NCBI GenBank assembly: GCA_029959195.1
Contig: CP114120.1
Coordinates: 62,001-126,000 of the forward strand
Direction: 5' to 3'
From: Dictyophora rubrovolvata
Lineage: Eukaryota > Basidiomycota > Agaricomycetes > Phallales > Phallaceae
Length of the DNA stretch: 64,000 nt
Below the pieces are notes generated by a model, which was given only the letters and a program-made list of their open reading frames with translations, had not been told where the DNA came from and searched no databases. This document shows, piece by piece, positions 37,848 to 48,688 of this stretch (within the stretch, counting starts at the first letter, position 1; each line of letters begins with the position of its first letter). The translations under genes and the position numbers were made by a program.

Positions 37848-38909
37848 TTATGTTGGAATCAGATCTGTTTGATCCACTATTGCCCCAGCTGCAGGTACTT
37901 GCACATTTCCATCTTCAGCTTCATCGTCGTTTTCAGGCTCTCTTTCCTGATCGCCGTCATCTCGGTCTTGGTGAGCCTTGGCCTTTAAACGTGATGTTGC
38001 CTATATTTAAGGAGAAAGATTGAGAGAACTCTGATAAAAGAAAAAAACAGATGATCAACCATGAACATACGTGATAGATACCAGTCCAGTAACCAGCCCA
38101 ATACCAGGCTCCCGTTGCATTTTGAAAGGCTTGGTCTACGGATATAGAAGGAAGGCTTTGAGGAGGTGAAGGAATAACTTGCGCGAATGTTGTTTTATCA
38201 GCGGCGGTTTCATGTAAAGATAAAGAAGGATCATGTTGAGGAACGAATGTCTCGAAATCCACAGGTCGTGAGTTTTCCTCGTTATCGGCTTCTTCCACTT
38301 CCATCTCTTCAGAGGACTCAAAATGGGAGGCAAATGCAACAGGTATAGAAGGCATCATTGTTGAGATGACCTTGGAAGTATCGGTATCCTTTTGCTTTGG
38401 GGGAATATTATACCATCTATTGTGGAGACGATTTTGAGGTTTGGTTGAGTGCGCTTTACTAGAAACTACTGACAAGGGAGACTTATGTACGGGTTCTATT
38501 TTCCAGCTCTTATCCGGACCGTTGAGAGCCTGTTTGGTTTTCACTGGTTAGAGAAAAAGGAAATCTAACAGGGATCACTGAAAAGACAAACCTCAAACTC
38601 TTCGGCGGCAGCGTTCCAAGCTTCTATCAGAGCTGTATCATCCCATATCTCTACATGCGTCAGTTGTCGACTTTCCTCTCGAATTCCATATCTGAAGCTA
38701 TGTGACTTGGACGAGGAAGAGGTTGCCGGTTGGGTTTTCTGAGCTTGAGTACCGTAGACTTTCAAGTTAGAATTGCCACCATTGTGGCTCAATTTTTCGT
38801 GAACATTGATATGTGATTTTTGATTTTTCTTCGACGGGGATGTAGCTGCGCTTTGAGCTTTTGGGGTTTTGGAATCGGTCAAATCATCGTAGGAAATTAG
38901 GGGACGCAT
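37848..38909 (-). CDS. Survival motor neuron (SMN) protein homologue
   Basis: SMN oligomers with Gemin2 assemble Sm cores on snRNAs. The N-terminus MRPLISYDDLTDSKTPKAQS leads to the Gemin2-binding helix, seen as VEIWDDTALIEAWNAAAEEF. The C-terminal YG box reads ATGAWYWAGYWTGIYH, the W/Y-x-x-GY-x-x-G-Y repeat that makes SMN oligomerise. The middle (about 150 residues) is acidic and Ser/Pro-rich with no Tudor domain visible. Fission yeast SMN also lacks a Tudor domain, so this looks like the fungal form. The last exon adds an acidic tail rich in D and E ending DLIPT, TAA at 37848-37850, which extends past the YG box. It shares a divergent promoter region with the hexose transporter. Three to four exons, all with clean splice sites. 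Confidence 0.87.
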
Positions 38910-40441
38910 GAATCAAGTTGATGTCACGGGCATGTGACACACTTTGGCGCGTTCTTTCGGAGTCTAAATTGGAGAGGAAAAGCGTGTCATGCCTCTGCTG
39001 CTGTTCCTCATACCCAAGTCCTTCAGCTTTTTGTCGTGCTATTTACTTGACTCGTCGAATATATATTGAGTTCCAGATATTTGAAATCCTCATTGCTCAG
39101 TCCGGAAGACAACTGTTAGGCGCTAAAGTTTAGTAAACACGATTACGCGACTCGAATGTCGCTGAGTTAGTTTTTCCTTCAAAGGAGGTTTTTTAGACTC
39201 AGCGGACAATACTTTATTTTGTATTTAAATCTCTTTATTTTATTTAGTAATAGAGTTCTCTTTCGCTCTAAACGGTCATTCAACAACAACAACTCTACCT
39301 CAGACCTCGGGCTTCAAGCTTCACTGGTACCTGTCACAACTTCAGAGAAGTCATGATTTCATGATTTCGGACATTGAAGCTCAAAAGCCCGAAGGTATAC
39401 ACTATGTTAAAACTAAAAGCTTCATCGATCTTTGTGTTTAATCAGCTCCAAGGCTCGCACATACATTGATTGCTACATTCGTAAGAAGAACAGCCAGTAC
39501 CACCTTCAAACGGAGTAGTTCGATTTAGTACAGGAACAGCTCTGACGAAGTCTTGGAGAGTCACCGCCGCAAACTATGACCTCCAGAAATCTGACAACGC
39601 CATGGGACTCGATTCAAATGGCAAAATGAAGGGTTAAGTCTGGTCAGAAGACCCAGAGGAACCCTCGAAACGAGTAAGAGCCTAAGAGGCCATATTCTAT
39701 TCAGGGTCGACAGGTCAAATGTTGACGGTTACTAGCCTTTGGGGCTCTTGGCGTTCCTCTTCAGATGGAGCAAAACGGCATTTACAGATTTCAAATTTTC
39801 GAAAGCTCTTGTTGAAAGTGGCGACATTGACAATTGTTTAATGAGACGAAAAGCATTAGTATATCTCTTTTCATCGATTATCGGAACGCTTAATGTCGGA
39901 GAAAAAGAACGCAATAGCACAAATGAACCAATCAGGTGAACCGGGTGGTTCCAGCCGCTCGGATAAACTGTAGCTTGGGGCCCCATATGCATGCATGATC
40001 GAAGAACGTATGTTAAGTTTGGTTTTGATTTAATTTCACTATGTAGTCCAAAAAATGACGCAGTTCCTTAGCATTTTAGATTCTGTTTCAAAAAGTTCAT
40101 TATTGGGCAAGAAGAATGTGTTGTTCAACAGAGAGAAGCAACGGTTAGTACTCTTCTACTCTTGGAAGCGTAAATCATTGAATTACAATAGAGCCAGGTT
40201 TAATAAACATCCGCTCCGTAGAGCGCCTTTCATTGAGGTCTTATGACCTTCTGAAATATAACCCGCCGGACATAGCACATGTAGCTTCGACTGGTTAGTG
40301 CATATAACATTTGTGCCTGAAATTGGAGCTCTTCTATAAGAGGAGCTCGTCGATCTATTATGGTGCCTTCGCGTCTCTTCCCTCTGCTCACCTTGTGTGT
40401 TCTTGTTGGGGATTTCGATCCAGAGTCACCTTTCTATCACC
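38910..40441. other. Divergent intergenic region (SMN / hexose transporter)
   Basis: 1.5 kb without a recognisable gene. An open frame at 38918-39133 (+) lies in the SMN promoter and lacks family features. Near 39350 there is a short tandem repeat ATGATTTC. The right end carries the transporter promoter, listed separately. Confidence 0.45.
40326..40348 (+). promoter_or_regulatory. TATA-like core within an inverted repeat, hexose transporter promoter
   Basis: TATAAG (40335-40340) sits between two GAGCTC hexamers (40326-40331 and 40343-40348) that form a near-perfect inverted repeat. It lies about 105 bases before the start codon with strong context at 40442. An ATG at 40360 is so close to this TATA that it probably falls at or before the transcript start. 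Confidence 0.45.
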
Positions 40442-42519
40442 ATGGGCAAAGGAGTAAGCATCAAAGTATCTCCATGATCGTCGACCAGAAAGTGACTAAG
40501 TTCATACAGTACAGCGCTGCTATTGCTTCAAATCCCGTAAGTCGTTCCCCGTTGTCATAACCTTTTTACATTTGCTTATATCGCACACGCATAGTACATT
40601 GTGGGTTCATTCGCCTGCATTGGTGGTGGACTTTTCGGCTTGGACATCTCGTCCATGTCCGGTGTCTTGTCCAATCCTTCCTACTTGGCGGAATTTGGAA
40701 ACCCAACCGCAGGTCCTCAAGGTAATTTACCCACTGTCCTCATTTATGTTGATTGTCTATTGACATGATGAATATCAGGTGCCATCGTTGCAGCAATGCC
40801 TTGCGGAAGCTTACTTGGAGCCTTGCTTGTTGCAAAGTTAGCTGATTCCATAGGCCGCAAGAAAACCATCATTATTTCGGGCTGGATTTGGGTGATCGGA
40901 GCTATTTTGCAATGTGCTGCTGTCGGCCGTGCTATGCTTGTCGTTGGTCGTATTATTGCTGGACTCTCTGTTGGTATTGCATCTACCACAGTACCGCTCT
41001 ATCAGTCAGAGATCACCGCTCCAGTCATTCGTGGTCGTATGGTTTCTTTGCAACAATGGTCCATCACTTGGGGAATGTAAGAAATATTTTCTCGTTTCAC
41101 ACAAGCTTCTAGTTGAATTATCTCTCAAGTATGCTTCAATACTTTGTTCAATGTGAGTCACTGCTGCTAGTACACGATGCACGAAACAGGCTAACACGAG
41201 GATAATAGTCGGATGCTCATATATTAATGGCAAAGCTTCTTTCCGAATTCCATGGGGCCTGCAAGCTATTCCGGCTATTATCTTATCAATTGGAATGTGT
41301 AAGTCAATTCTATGCTGACAGGTGATAGTACTGTAACGGTAACTGAACCTTCTATATGACTCATTTAGTGTGGTTCCCCGAATCACCCCGGTGGCTCATA
41401 GACAACGGTCGTGAAGCCGAAGCATTGGAAATCCTAGCAGACGTTCACGCAGGCGGTGACGCAAACAACGAACTTGTCCAACTCGAATACGCCGAAATCA
41501 AAGAACAAGTCGATTTCGAACGCAAAGAGGGTGCGAAATCGTTCGCGGATCTTCTTAGACCTGGTATTGCCCGACGTGTGTTTTTGGGAATGTCCTTGCA
41601 GGCCTGGTCGCAATTGTCCGGAATGAACATCATGATGTACTACATCACTTATGTTTTCCAAGGTGCCGGTCTTACGGGTCGTAGGGGAAATCTCATTGCT
41701 TCTGCTGTGCAGTATGTTTTGAACGTGGCTTTCACTGTCCCGGCTATTATCTATATTGACAAATGGGGTCGTCGTCCAATGATGATTATTGGATTCTCTT
41801 TGATGGCCGTATGGTTATTCCTTGTAGGTGGCCTCCAAGGAGGATTCGGACACTGGGACAGAAGTGATCCTTCGAACCGTGAGTCTCTCTTTTTCGTTAC
41901 CGATGCCTTCCCTTGCTCAGGTAGTTTTTTCGTCAGCCGTTTGGATTATTACCGGCCATGGCGGAGTTACCCGAGCTATTATTGTATTCTCCTACTTGTT
42001 TGTGTGCAGCTTCGCTATCACAATTGGTCCCACCTCATGGACGTACCCCGCCGAAATCTTCCCAATGAAGTACATTTTCTACCTTAGCACGTTTCCGTAT
42101 GAGATATCTAATATTTTTTTTGAAGGGTCCGAGCTAAAGCCGTGTCGTTATCCACCGCTTCCAACTGGGCATTCAACACTGCTTTGGCATTCGCTGTTCC
42201 TCCAGGTCTTGCCAACATTGTACGTACAACAGCTTCCAATGGTCTTAACCGAAAAGTGTGACAAATGAATGAAAAAATAAATAAATAGGGATTCGTCACT
42301 TACTTCATTTTCGGTATCTTCAACTTCATCGCCGCTATTCACGTTATATTCATGTTCCCCGAAACTGGTGGACGGACTTTGGAAGAAGTCGAAGCAATCT
42401 TCAACCAGGGACAAGTCTTCACTGCATGGAGAGTCGACAAAAATGCTGGGAAGAGGACACTTGATGACATCCTTGACAAAGATCCCAAAAATCTGAAGTT
42501 CCACGATGAGAAATATTGA
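40442..42519 (+). CDS. MFS hexose transporter
   Basis: Twelve-helix sugar porter, probably a plasma-membrane glucose/hexose carrier. Landmarks are YIVGSFACIGGGLFGLDISS (helix 1), KLADSIGRKKTIIISGWIW (loop 2-3), PESPRWLIDNGR and QAWSQLSGMNIMMYYITYVF (helix 7). IDKWGRRPMMIIGF, GPTSWTYPAEIFPMKVRAKA and FPETGGRTLEEVEAI complete the set; stop TGA is at 42517-42519. The 5' end is odd. ATG at 40442 has strong context (CACCATGG) but its frame closes at a TGA overlapping a second ATG (40474-40477, ATGA), from which the main frame reads MIVDQKVTKFIQYSAA. Removing a 35-base GT-AG segment (40454-40488) would instead join MGKG to KVTKF in frame. An in-frame ATG at 40360 is also possible. I give the outer start; the true one is open. 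Confidence 0.9.
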
Positions 42520-42769
42520 TGGTATGTTTGCTTGGGTCCATATGGGGCTTAGCTATAGTAGCGATGCCATGGGGCCAGTTTGTCTTGAGTTGTTTTTGAT
42601 ACGTCCTTCATGTCATTTCATGTAATTTTATGGAAAAAGATTCATACAGTTTCTTATTCAAACGGTCGTTATATCGTCAGTAGGCTGGTAACGAATAAGG
42701 CGTACAAATATATCAATTCTTCTACAAAAATTGGGTAACACTATCCAAAATTCAAAAACTCCCTTTTCT

Positions 42770-43712
42770 TTAAGCTGTCTTCAGGGTCTTCTTCGCCTTC
42801 GTACTATATTGGAGACTGGCGCTGAGTTCGCTTCCCAGTACGGTAATTATATATGCTGGAACAACCAACCAAAGTCTAATCATCGTAAGCTGACGGTAAA
42901 AAATTGCAGACATTCATGAAAAAATGCGCCACTTACCCATTGGGTATGATCCACAGAGGTATTAAGGTAGATAGATCGTTGTGCCCGATAGAACATAAGC
43001 CGCAATAATACTCTTGCAGGTGGTAAAGAACCGTCTACAGTTAAGCATGAGCACCTCGGAAACTTGAGGTCGCCACTGTATGAGATAAACCTCACCTTGC
43101 TGAATGTCATCACAATACTCGCGAATCCATATATAGGTGCCGAAGGAGACTCAACGACGTGTGTTAGATAAAGATAGTATAGCTGGCGAGGATAGAATGT
43201 AAGTATGGATATGATACGCAAAGTCACGAAACAAACATTAAGAATAGTTTCGACGATATTCATGAATGCTACAGAGACGATATGAGAAGAGCTGGCGGAA
43301 AAGTCTCACGCAAATTCATACATTGAGCGTTTGTGAATCCTTCATTATTTTCTAAGGCACGTAAACCGTAAACCTATGTTATCAAGATGCATAAGATGAG
43401 AGCAAGAGAGCGTGCGGGGTCGACCTTGGACATACGTAGTCGATTTCTTGATACAACGCATACGGTTTCCATATCCAGTGAAGATCACCTCCTACCATGG
43501 ATCTCGGGCTGAAATTATAGTGTTATAGTACAAAGCTTCTTCCTGAATTGCAGTAGACGATGTCTTACCGCAGGAAGCAATAGCTACGTTTCGGTGAGAC
43601 ACTGCAAAAGGCACACCTGGCAACTCAAAAGAACTCACGACGCATCCCAAATGATGACAGGTGTTGTAATAAGGAACCAGGCGGTCACGAACTTTTTTGA
43701 AAAAGTCATCAT
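42770..43712 (-). CDS. EXPERA/EBP-like (emopamil-binding family) membrane protein
   Basis: Small four-to-five-helix membrane protein of about 205 residues in roughly seven exons. The start MMTFSKKFVTAWFLITTPVI leads to WDASYCFLRPRSMVGGDLHW and then IWKPYALYQEIDYVYGL. This is the conserved first half of fungal EXPERA-domain proteins. It continues with ENNEGFTNAQCMNL, FMNIVETILN|LYYLYLTH, SAPIYGFASIVMTFSKTVLY and EYYCGLCSIGHNDLSTLIPL. WIIPNGLWLVVPAYIITVLG and a Lys-rich end (STKAKKTLKTA, stop 42770-42772) follow; the basic tail suggests ER retention. The fold is shared with sterol C8 isomerase and sigma-2 receptor, but this subgroup is not the housekeeping isomerase and has no assigned reaction. 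Each exon join restores the frame at consensus splice sites, which makes the model strong. Confidence 0.85.
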
Positions 43713-44311
43713 TCAAGTAGGTGGGTTTATTGCTATTGTTGAAGGTGGAAAAGACGAAAGAAAAAGTGGTGTGAGCTGAGAAAAGAAGGACCTCGTACGA
43801 CCCACGGGGTGGACTGCGAATCAGGCAGTGTCTTGGGTGCACGTGGCTCACAGTTAGTGGCGCCTAACGCTGCTTGATAGGCCGTCGCCACGCGGAGGCT
43901 TTTTAACCCTGACGTTCAAACGCAACTTACGTAATGCCGCAGGGCTGAAGTGCAAATGCTATTAATAGGGACTCATCGGAAATGATCGTGAAACTCTTGG
44001 ACGTCTCAAGATATCGCTGCATGAGATCCGTTTAACCGGGGCCGAGATCAGTGAAAAAAAGTGCATAAATAGGATCAAGACTTGATCAAGAGAAGAATGG
44101 GCGGATTTACTATTGCATCGCAAGTTGAACTACCAACAAATATTATACACAGTGCAGGAAAATTGCTGCTTCTCGCAAAACTTACTTTTATCGGAGAAAA
44201 TATAATTAACGCCCTGTACTCACGTACACGTTGGACAGAGGTATAATACGCCAAATGCACGATACAATAGAGTGGCTAAAGTACAATATCATCACAGATT
44301 TGAGACATAAC
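43713..44311. other. Intergenic spacer
   Basis: Promoter of the EXPERA-like gene and 3' flank of the J-domain gene, both on minus. Small open frames at 43492-43851 and 44075-44260 are shadows or intron read-through. No separate gene. Confidence 0.4.
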
Positions 44312-45869
44312 TTAAACAGATAGTTGGTCTAGATGCAACTGTAAATCAGGATCATCTAGTATATCATTCTCCACCTGCATCTCCCTTTGAAGTCTATCAA
44401 CGAATATACCGCCGTTAGTCCCATTCATAATAATGCACCGGCATGCTCACCGTTCAATTTGTTTCAAATGTTTTTTACTCCTTTCATGACTCTTCCAAGA
44501 GGCTTCAGATCGGAAAGTGCGATCACAAGCAATACAATCCCATTCTTCTCCTTCCAACACCTCAGCTTCATAAATATCGTTTTTGTCAGCGATCCGCTGC
44601 CAGTCCTGTTCTACGTAGGTTTGACCGGCAAATTGCCGTCGCTGATGGGCTTGAGTACTCGCATCCGATGACGGTGGTTGGGCTTGCGGATTTTGAGATG
44701 CCTGCGATTGGTATAGTTTGAACCGAGGATCCCTTTTCCGAATGAAGAGTGCAAGGGACTGGTGAACGGTTAGAGGCGAAACAAGTCAGATCAACCCATA
44801 CGTACGCGGATAGTTTCATTGTACTCGCGTCTACCTTCATCTCTACATTTTTTATTTTCTTTTTCCATTAATCTTAAAAAAAAAGCAAAACTCAAATTCT
44901 GTGTAAACTGCGACTGAAACTCATACCGTACCGACGTATTCTCCTATCTGGAGCGTCAGGTAGATTATATTGATCTAACCAGCCAAAGTCTTTGGAAGTA
45001 GAAAACGAAAGCCACGTGCTATAGAACAACTTGGCTGACTTTTGGTCGCCCTTAGGAGGATTCCAGGACCAATCTGAATAACCGAAACTTGGATAATGGA
45101 TGGTGGGATCCCACGTCAATTCTTCATCGGCAATTCTAGTAAATAGTTTCCGAAACAAGGCATAGAAGCCCTGATTGGAGGCAGGTGAATAATAGATGAA
45201 GCAAGAGAGTGGACTACGATTACCGATTCCGAATCGTCCATGCCTGACCAGCTAGTTGTATCAAAGAATTTTGTTAGATGTCGAATGGTCAAGCCTCTTT
45301 CGCGTGGACGAGGTTTCATTTTTGTGCCAGACTTTACTTGTTCAAAGACATCTTCGGCATCGGGTTCAGGAACAAGACTCGCTCTATGGGTATCATACCA
45401 AGCTCTTTCCTAGGATGGAGCAACCAGTCTTCGTAAAAGGGAAACTGATTGAGCAACGATAGTTACGTTGATCATACCTGTTCGTCACTTAATACCTACA
45501 GTTTTAATCAGGAAAACAACCTTTTCCGAAAATAGGAACCCAAATTACTCCGAGCATACCTCATACGCCTGCTGGATAATAGCAAACTTCTTCGTCGCCG
45601 CCTCGGGGTCTTCGACATTCTTGTCAGGATGATGAATTAGAGCGAGTCTACGAAATGCTTTCTAATCAAACGTCAATGCTCGAATTCAAGTGAATTGAAT
45701 TATATGAATAGAAATTGAGGTGATGGACGATGATGAGAGAGCACAATGAAAGAAAACTCACCTTGATTTCATCTTGTGTGGCAGTCTCCGATACTTCCAG
45801 AATTGAATAATAGTCTTGAACGGTGGTGCTTTCATCTCCAGCTTCGTTTCTTGACTCTTGTGCCCCCAT
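44312..45869 (-). CDS. JJJ1: J-domain protein, JJJ1/DNAJC21-like
   Basis: Co-chaperone of the Jjj1 family, which stimulates Hsp70 during late cytosolic steps of 60S ribosomal subunit maturation. The start [12 protein letters not shown] is typical of the family; an ATG 36 codons upstream (45977) is less likely. The J domain reads [18 protein letters not shown], then HHPDKN with the essential HPD, and AYEVLSDEQ. After it come [35 protein letters not shown] and [15 protein letters not shown], the conserved mid region. A basic helix follows ([20 protein letters not shown]). One C2H2 zinc finger, [20 protein letters not shown] then SKKH, is followed by a tail ending [14 protein letters not shown] and TAA at 44312-44314. 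A second C-terminal zinc finger, present in yeast Jjj1, is not seen. Confidence 0.9.
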
Positions 45870-47181
45870 AGATTTGTGAACGTCGTGGGGCTTGAAGAAG
45901 TCCTGCGACTTCTTGCCAGCAGTCAGCGCGGCGAGATTAGTGCAACGTCGGGGACGAACGAGTGCCGAGCGGCACAAATTCGATTTTTGAGGCGGAGATA
46001 TAACAAATGGTATGCGGCAAGGATAGCCGTTCTACACCAGGGATTACATCGATACCCACGTAGATTATATCTTAGCCTTCCTTGCCATCGTTAGCAGCGT
46101 GGAAGGTAGCACAGATACACCGGTTTATATCCTACAACCAACGACATTGCTCAAAGTGGACTCACGATGCGGTGGACCCAGCTTGCAGTTTTTTCACAGC
46201 ACAAAGCTGGTGAATCGAAGAAGTCTGTAATCAACAATCAGCGAATCTTCGACAATGCCCCTTCCTCCGTCTTTAGACCATTTACAAGCCTGCTGCTGGA
46301 ATGGCTGCGCTTTTCCTATGACCCAGATGATCTGGAAACTGGAGCTGGACAGCATTTCTATTGACCGCCCCGGGCTTTTAAAACCGCACCTCAAAAAGTA
46401 CCTACATAAATCGGATTGAAAAAATGCCGGATGGAACCCCATAACCAGTTTTGAACTCGACTGATATAGTTGTATCTTCTCGCTGAATAAATTGTATAGC
46501 ATGCGTTCGCCAACTTGGCTTTGTGTTGTTAGAGCAATCGTTTTCCCAATCTTGTCTCGTCTATTCCGCTTGTGCAATTTTTGTGATCGCAATTCATCCT
46601 TATGTCTACTAAAAACCTGCTACACCGCGTCAAGTCAATTGGATTGAATCAGTTGGAAAGTGTCCTTCTTGAACTGTTCTTTTGAGTCGATATAAGTGCC
46701 AGATCATAACTTGAAACTCGAGTTTGTAAGTTTGCTCCTCGCGAAGTCGACGAACTTAGGCTGCGGGCAGTGAAGACTCAGGCCATCATAGAATACTGCC
46801 AAAAAAATTTACTTGCGTTGAGTATTGCGCAGGCGAGTTAAATTGTTCATTCTTTTAAGCCCAATTAATGGGCAGACTCGGAGAGCATAGCATTATGCAT
46901 CTGTTTTTTTCTGCGGAGCTGTTGCGAAGATTTTAAGGTATATATCAACCATTAATTTATCCCATTAAGGTATGGGAGATATTTTTGCCATGTATATAGA
47001 GAAATCAGGTAACAAAGGACCAGGTTACAAACAATTTTTCTAAAATGCATTTATGTAAGTTTCGAACTTGGGTCGCATCAACGCCGCCCGTTGATAACAG
47101 CCACTAAACGTTTCTTGACAACTGTGTCGCTATTTTGGCTTGAAACTATATCTGTAGCAAACTTAGAAAGTGACACGAACC
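45870..47181. other. Intergenic region
   Basis: Promoter of the JJJ1-like gene on the left and 3' flank of methyltransferase 1 on the right. Open frames at 46167-46364 (+) and 46194-46592 (-) overlap each other and lack family features. A B-box-like AGTTCGAAAC near 47055 (minus) does not fold into a full tRNA. Confidence 0.4.
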
Positions 47182-48332
47182 CTACTTTTTTTTAAAAAGC
47201 AACATAGCAACAGGCCAGACAATCTCAATTTCGTCCCGTTCATGCCCATCGTTCTCCCTGGCGACGTGTTCCTTGAGTGACCACCAGAATCTCTCAACAA
47301 TATCGCCTCGTTTTTCTCCGGAAGTTGGACGATGAGGTAATCCAGTAAACTGATCTTTGTCCTCAGGATGTGCCTCATGATATGTATGTAATGATGAAAA
47401 CGTTCTCAGGTACGCTTGAAGGGATTCCCAAGAGCAACGTTTCCTCATCATAATAGGTTTGGGTGATGGTAAGCTCGGGTGATAGTCCCCTGAAAAAATA
47501 AAAATAAAAAATAAAAATTCGATGGTCGGAATGGGCTGAATAGTTACCAGTCCAAAATATATGTTCGTGATTTTTGAAATACCCAGTAGGTGCCTTGGGT
47601 ACATCTAAGAAATGGTTGTCCAAGATTGATCGTCCCGGCTCTTCCCAGTACATCCCAACAGAGTTTATTAGATCTTTCCCTTTTGAATACTCATGGATCA
47701 ACGGTGTAAGAGACGGATAATCATCAATACGAAATTGTGAATAACCCTGCAAATTTTTCTAAGAGCGCTTGGAGTCATTAGAACAGCAGGCTTACCCAAA
47801 ATGCAACCGTTCCTTCCTTACGGAGTATTCGGGCAAGATGAGGCCATAGCTTCTCATAATCGAACCAATGAGCTGCTTGTGCTAGGAAAAAAATGTTGTG
47901 AGCGGAGAAGGGTCGTTTTTATTAAGATATTTACTTACCTGCAATCACCATATCAACACTTTCTGCTTCGAAATGGTCTAGTTCTTCTGCCTTGCTCTGG
48001 ACAAAGGTTATCTTATTAACTGGAGGCGACGAATTTAACAGGCCTTTAGCTCTCGTAAGCATCGTTTCGGACGGATCGACTCCAATTACTTCCTTGAACT
48101 TGGTCAACTCCAAAGTAGCATGGCCTAAGACGGGTATATTAAATATGATACCACGGGAGAAACCCCGGGCTCACATACCTGTTCCGCAACCCAAGTCGAC
48201 AGCCCGTGTCCATTGTGCGGATGGGGTGCTTTGGTGATAGCGGTATATAAAGTCGTATAAAGCTCTAGGATATGTGGGACGTGCTGCTGAATAATTAGCA
48301 GCGTTATACGCTGCTTTTGCGTAGGTTGCCAT
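47182..48332 (-). CDS. SAM-dependent methyltransferase 1 (trans-aconitate methyltransferase-like)
   Basis: Class I methyltransferase of about 295 residues in five or six exons. MATYAKAAYNAANYSAARPT and YPRALYDFIYRYH precede motif I AVDLGCGTGHAT. Motif II follows (EVIGVDPSETML), then AEELDHFEAESVDMVI and QAAHWFDYEKLWPHLARILR, with GTVAFWGYS as the post-motif strand. The C-terminal part holds NSVGMYWEEPGRSILDNHFL, RKRCSWESLQAYLRTFSS and GDIVERFWWSLKEHVA, ending KKK with the stop at 47182. This layout fits the fungal trans-aconitate 3-methyltransferase/UbiE-like group; the acceptor is not shown. It has a close inverted paralogue at 61892-63058 and is transcribed divergently from the epoxide hydrolase at 48689. 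It keeps the same intron after the motif I GTG as its paralogue. Confidence 0.9.
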
Positions 48333-48688
48333 GAAGTTTCGTGGATTGACTAAGTTTAGAATTTGTTAGCGCCGATGATGAGTCAGAATAACCATTTATC
48401 ACGTGGCATGGCGTAATGTAGGAAATTCATGAGTCACACTAGTCACAAGATCCACATGCCCTTACGACTCGGATGAACAATTATTACATTTAAATCCAAA
48501 GAGAAGTTTTATTTCTCGAGGAAGAGCTGTTCAGACATTTGTCAAGGACTTCCTGTTATCGCTACGTACATATTACACTTTTTATCGACTAAAGACCCTG
48601 AGACTGTTTACAGCCTAAAAAAGACTCAGCCGATCGCGAGCTGCTTATAAAAGCTATCCGAGGAAACAATTTTTCCCGTGTTGCCACT
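48333..48688. promoter_or_regulatory. Shared divergent promoter, methyltransferase 1 / epoxide hydrolase
   Basis: 356 bases separate the two start codons. Visible sites are CACGTG at 48400-48405 (68 bases from the methyltransferase start) and two TGAGTCA motifs at 48379-48385 and 48430-48436. TGAGTCA is the AP-1/Gcn4/Yap-type core. TATAAAA at 48646-48652 lies 37 bases before the epoxide hydrolase start. A shared bZIP control of both genes is plausible but inferred. Confidence 0.5.

Noticed and set aside
47040-47110. tRNA-like stretch on minus with a B-box-like AGTTCGAAAC and a 5-base anticodon-like stem around a 7-base loop
   Set aside because: The T arm pairs only three bases, no acceptor stem closes, and the loop lacks the U before the anticodon.
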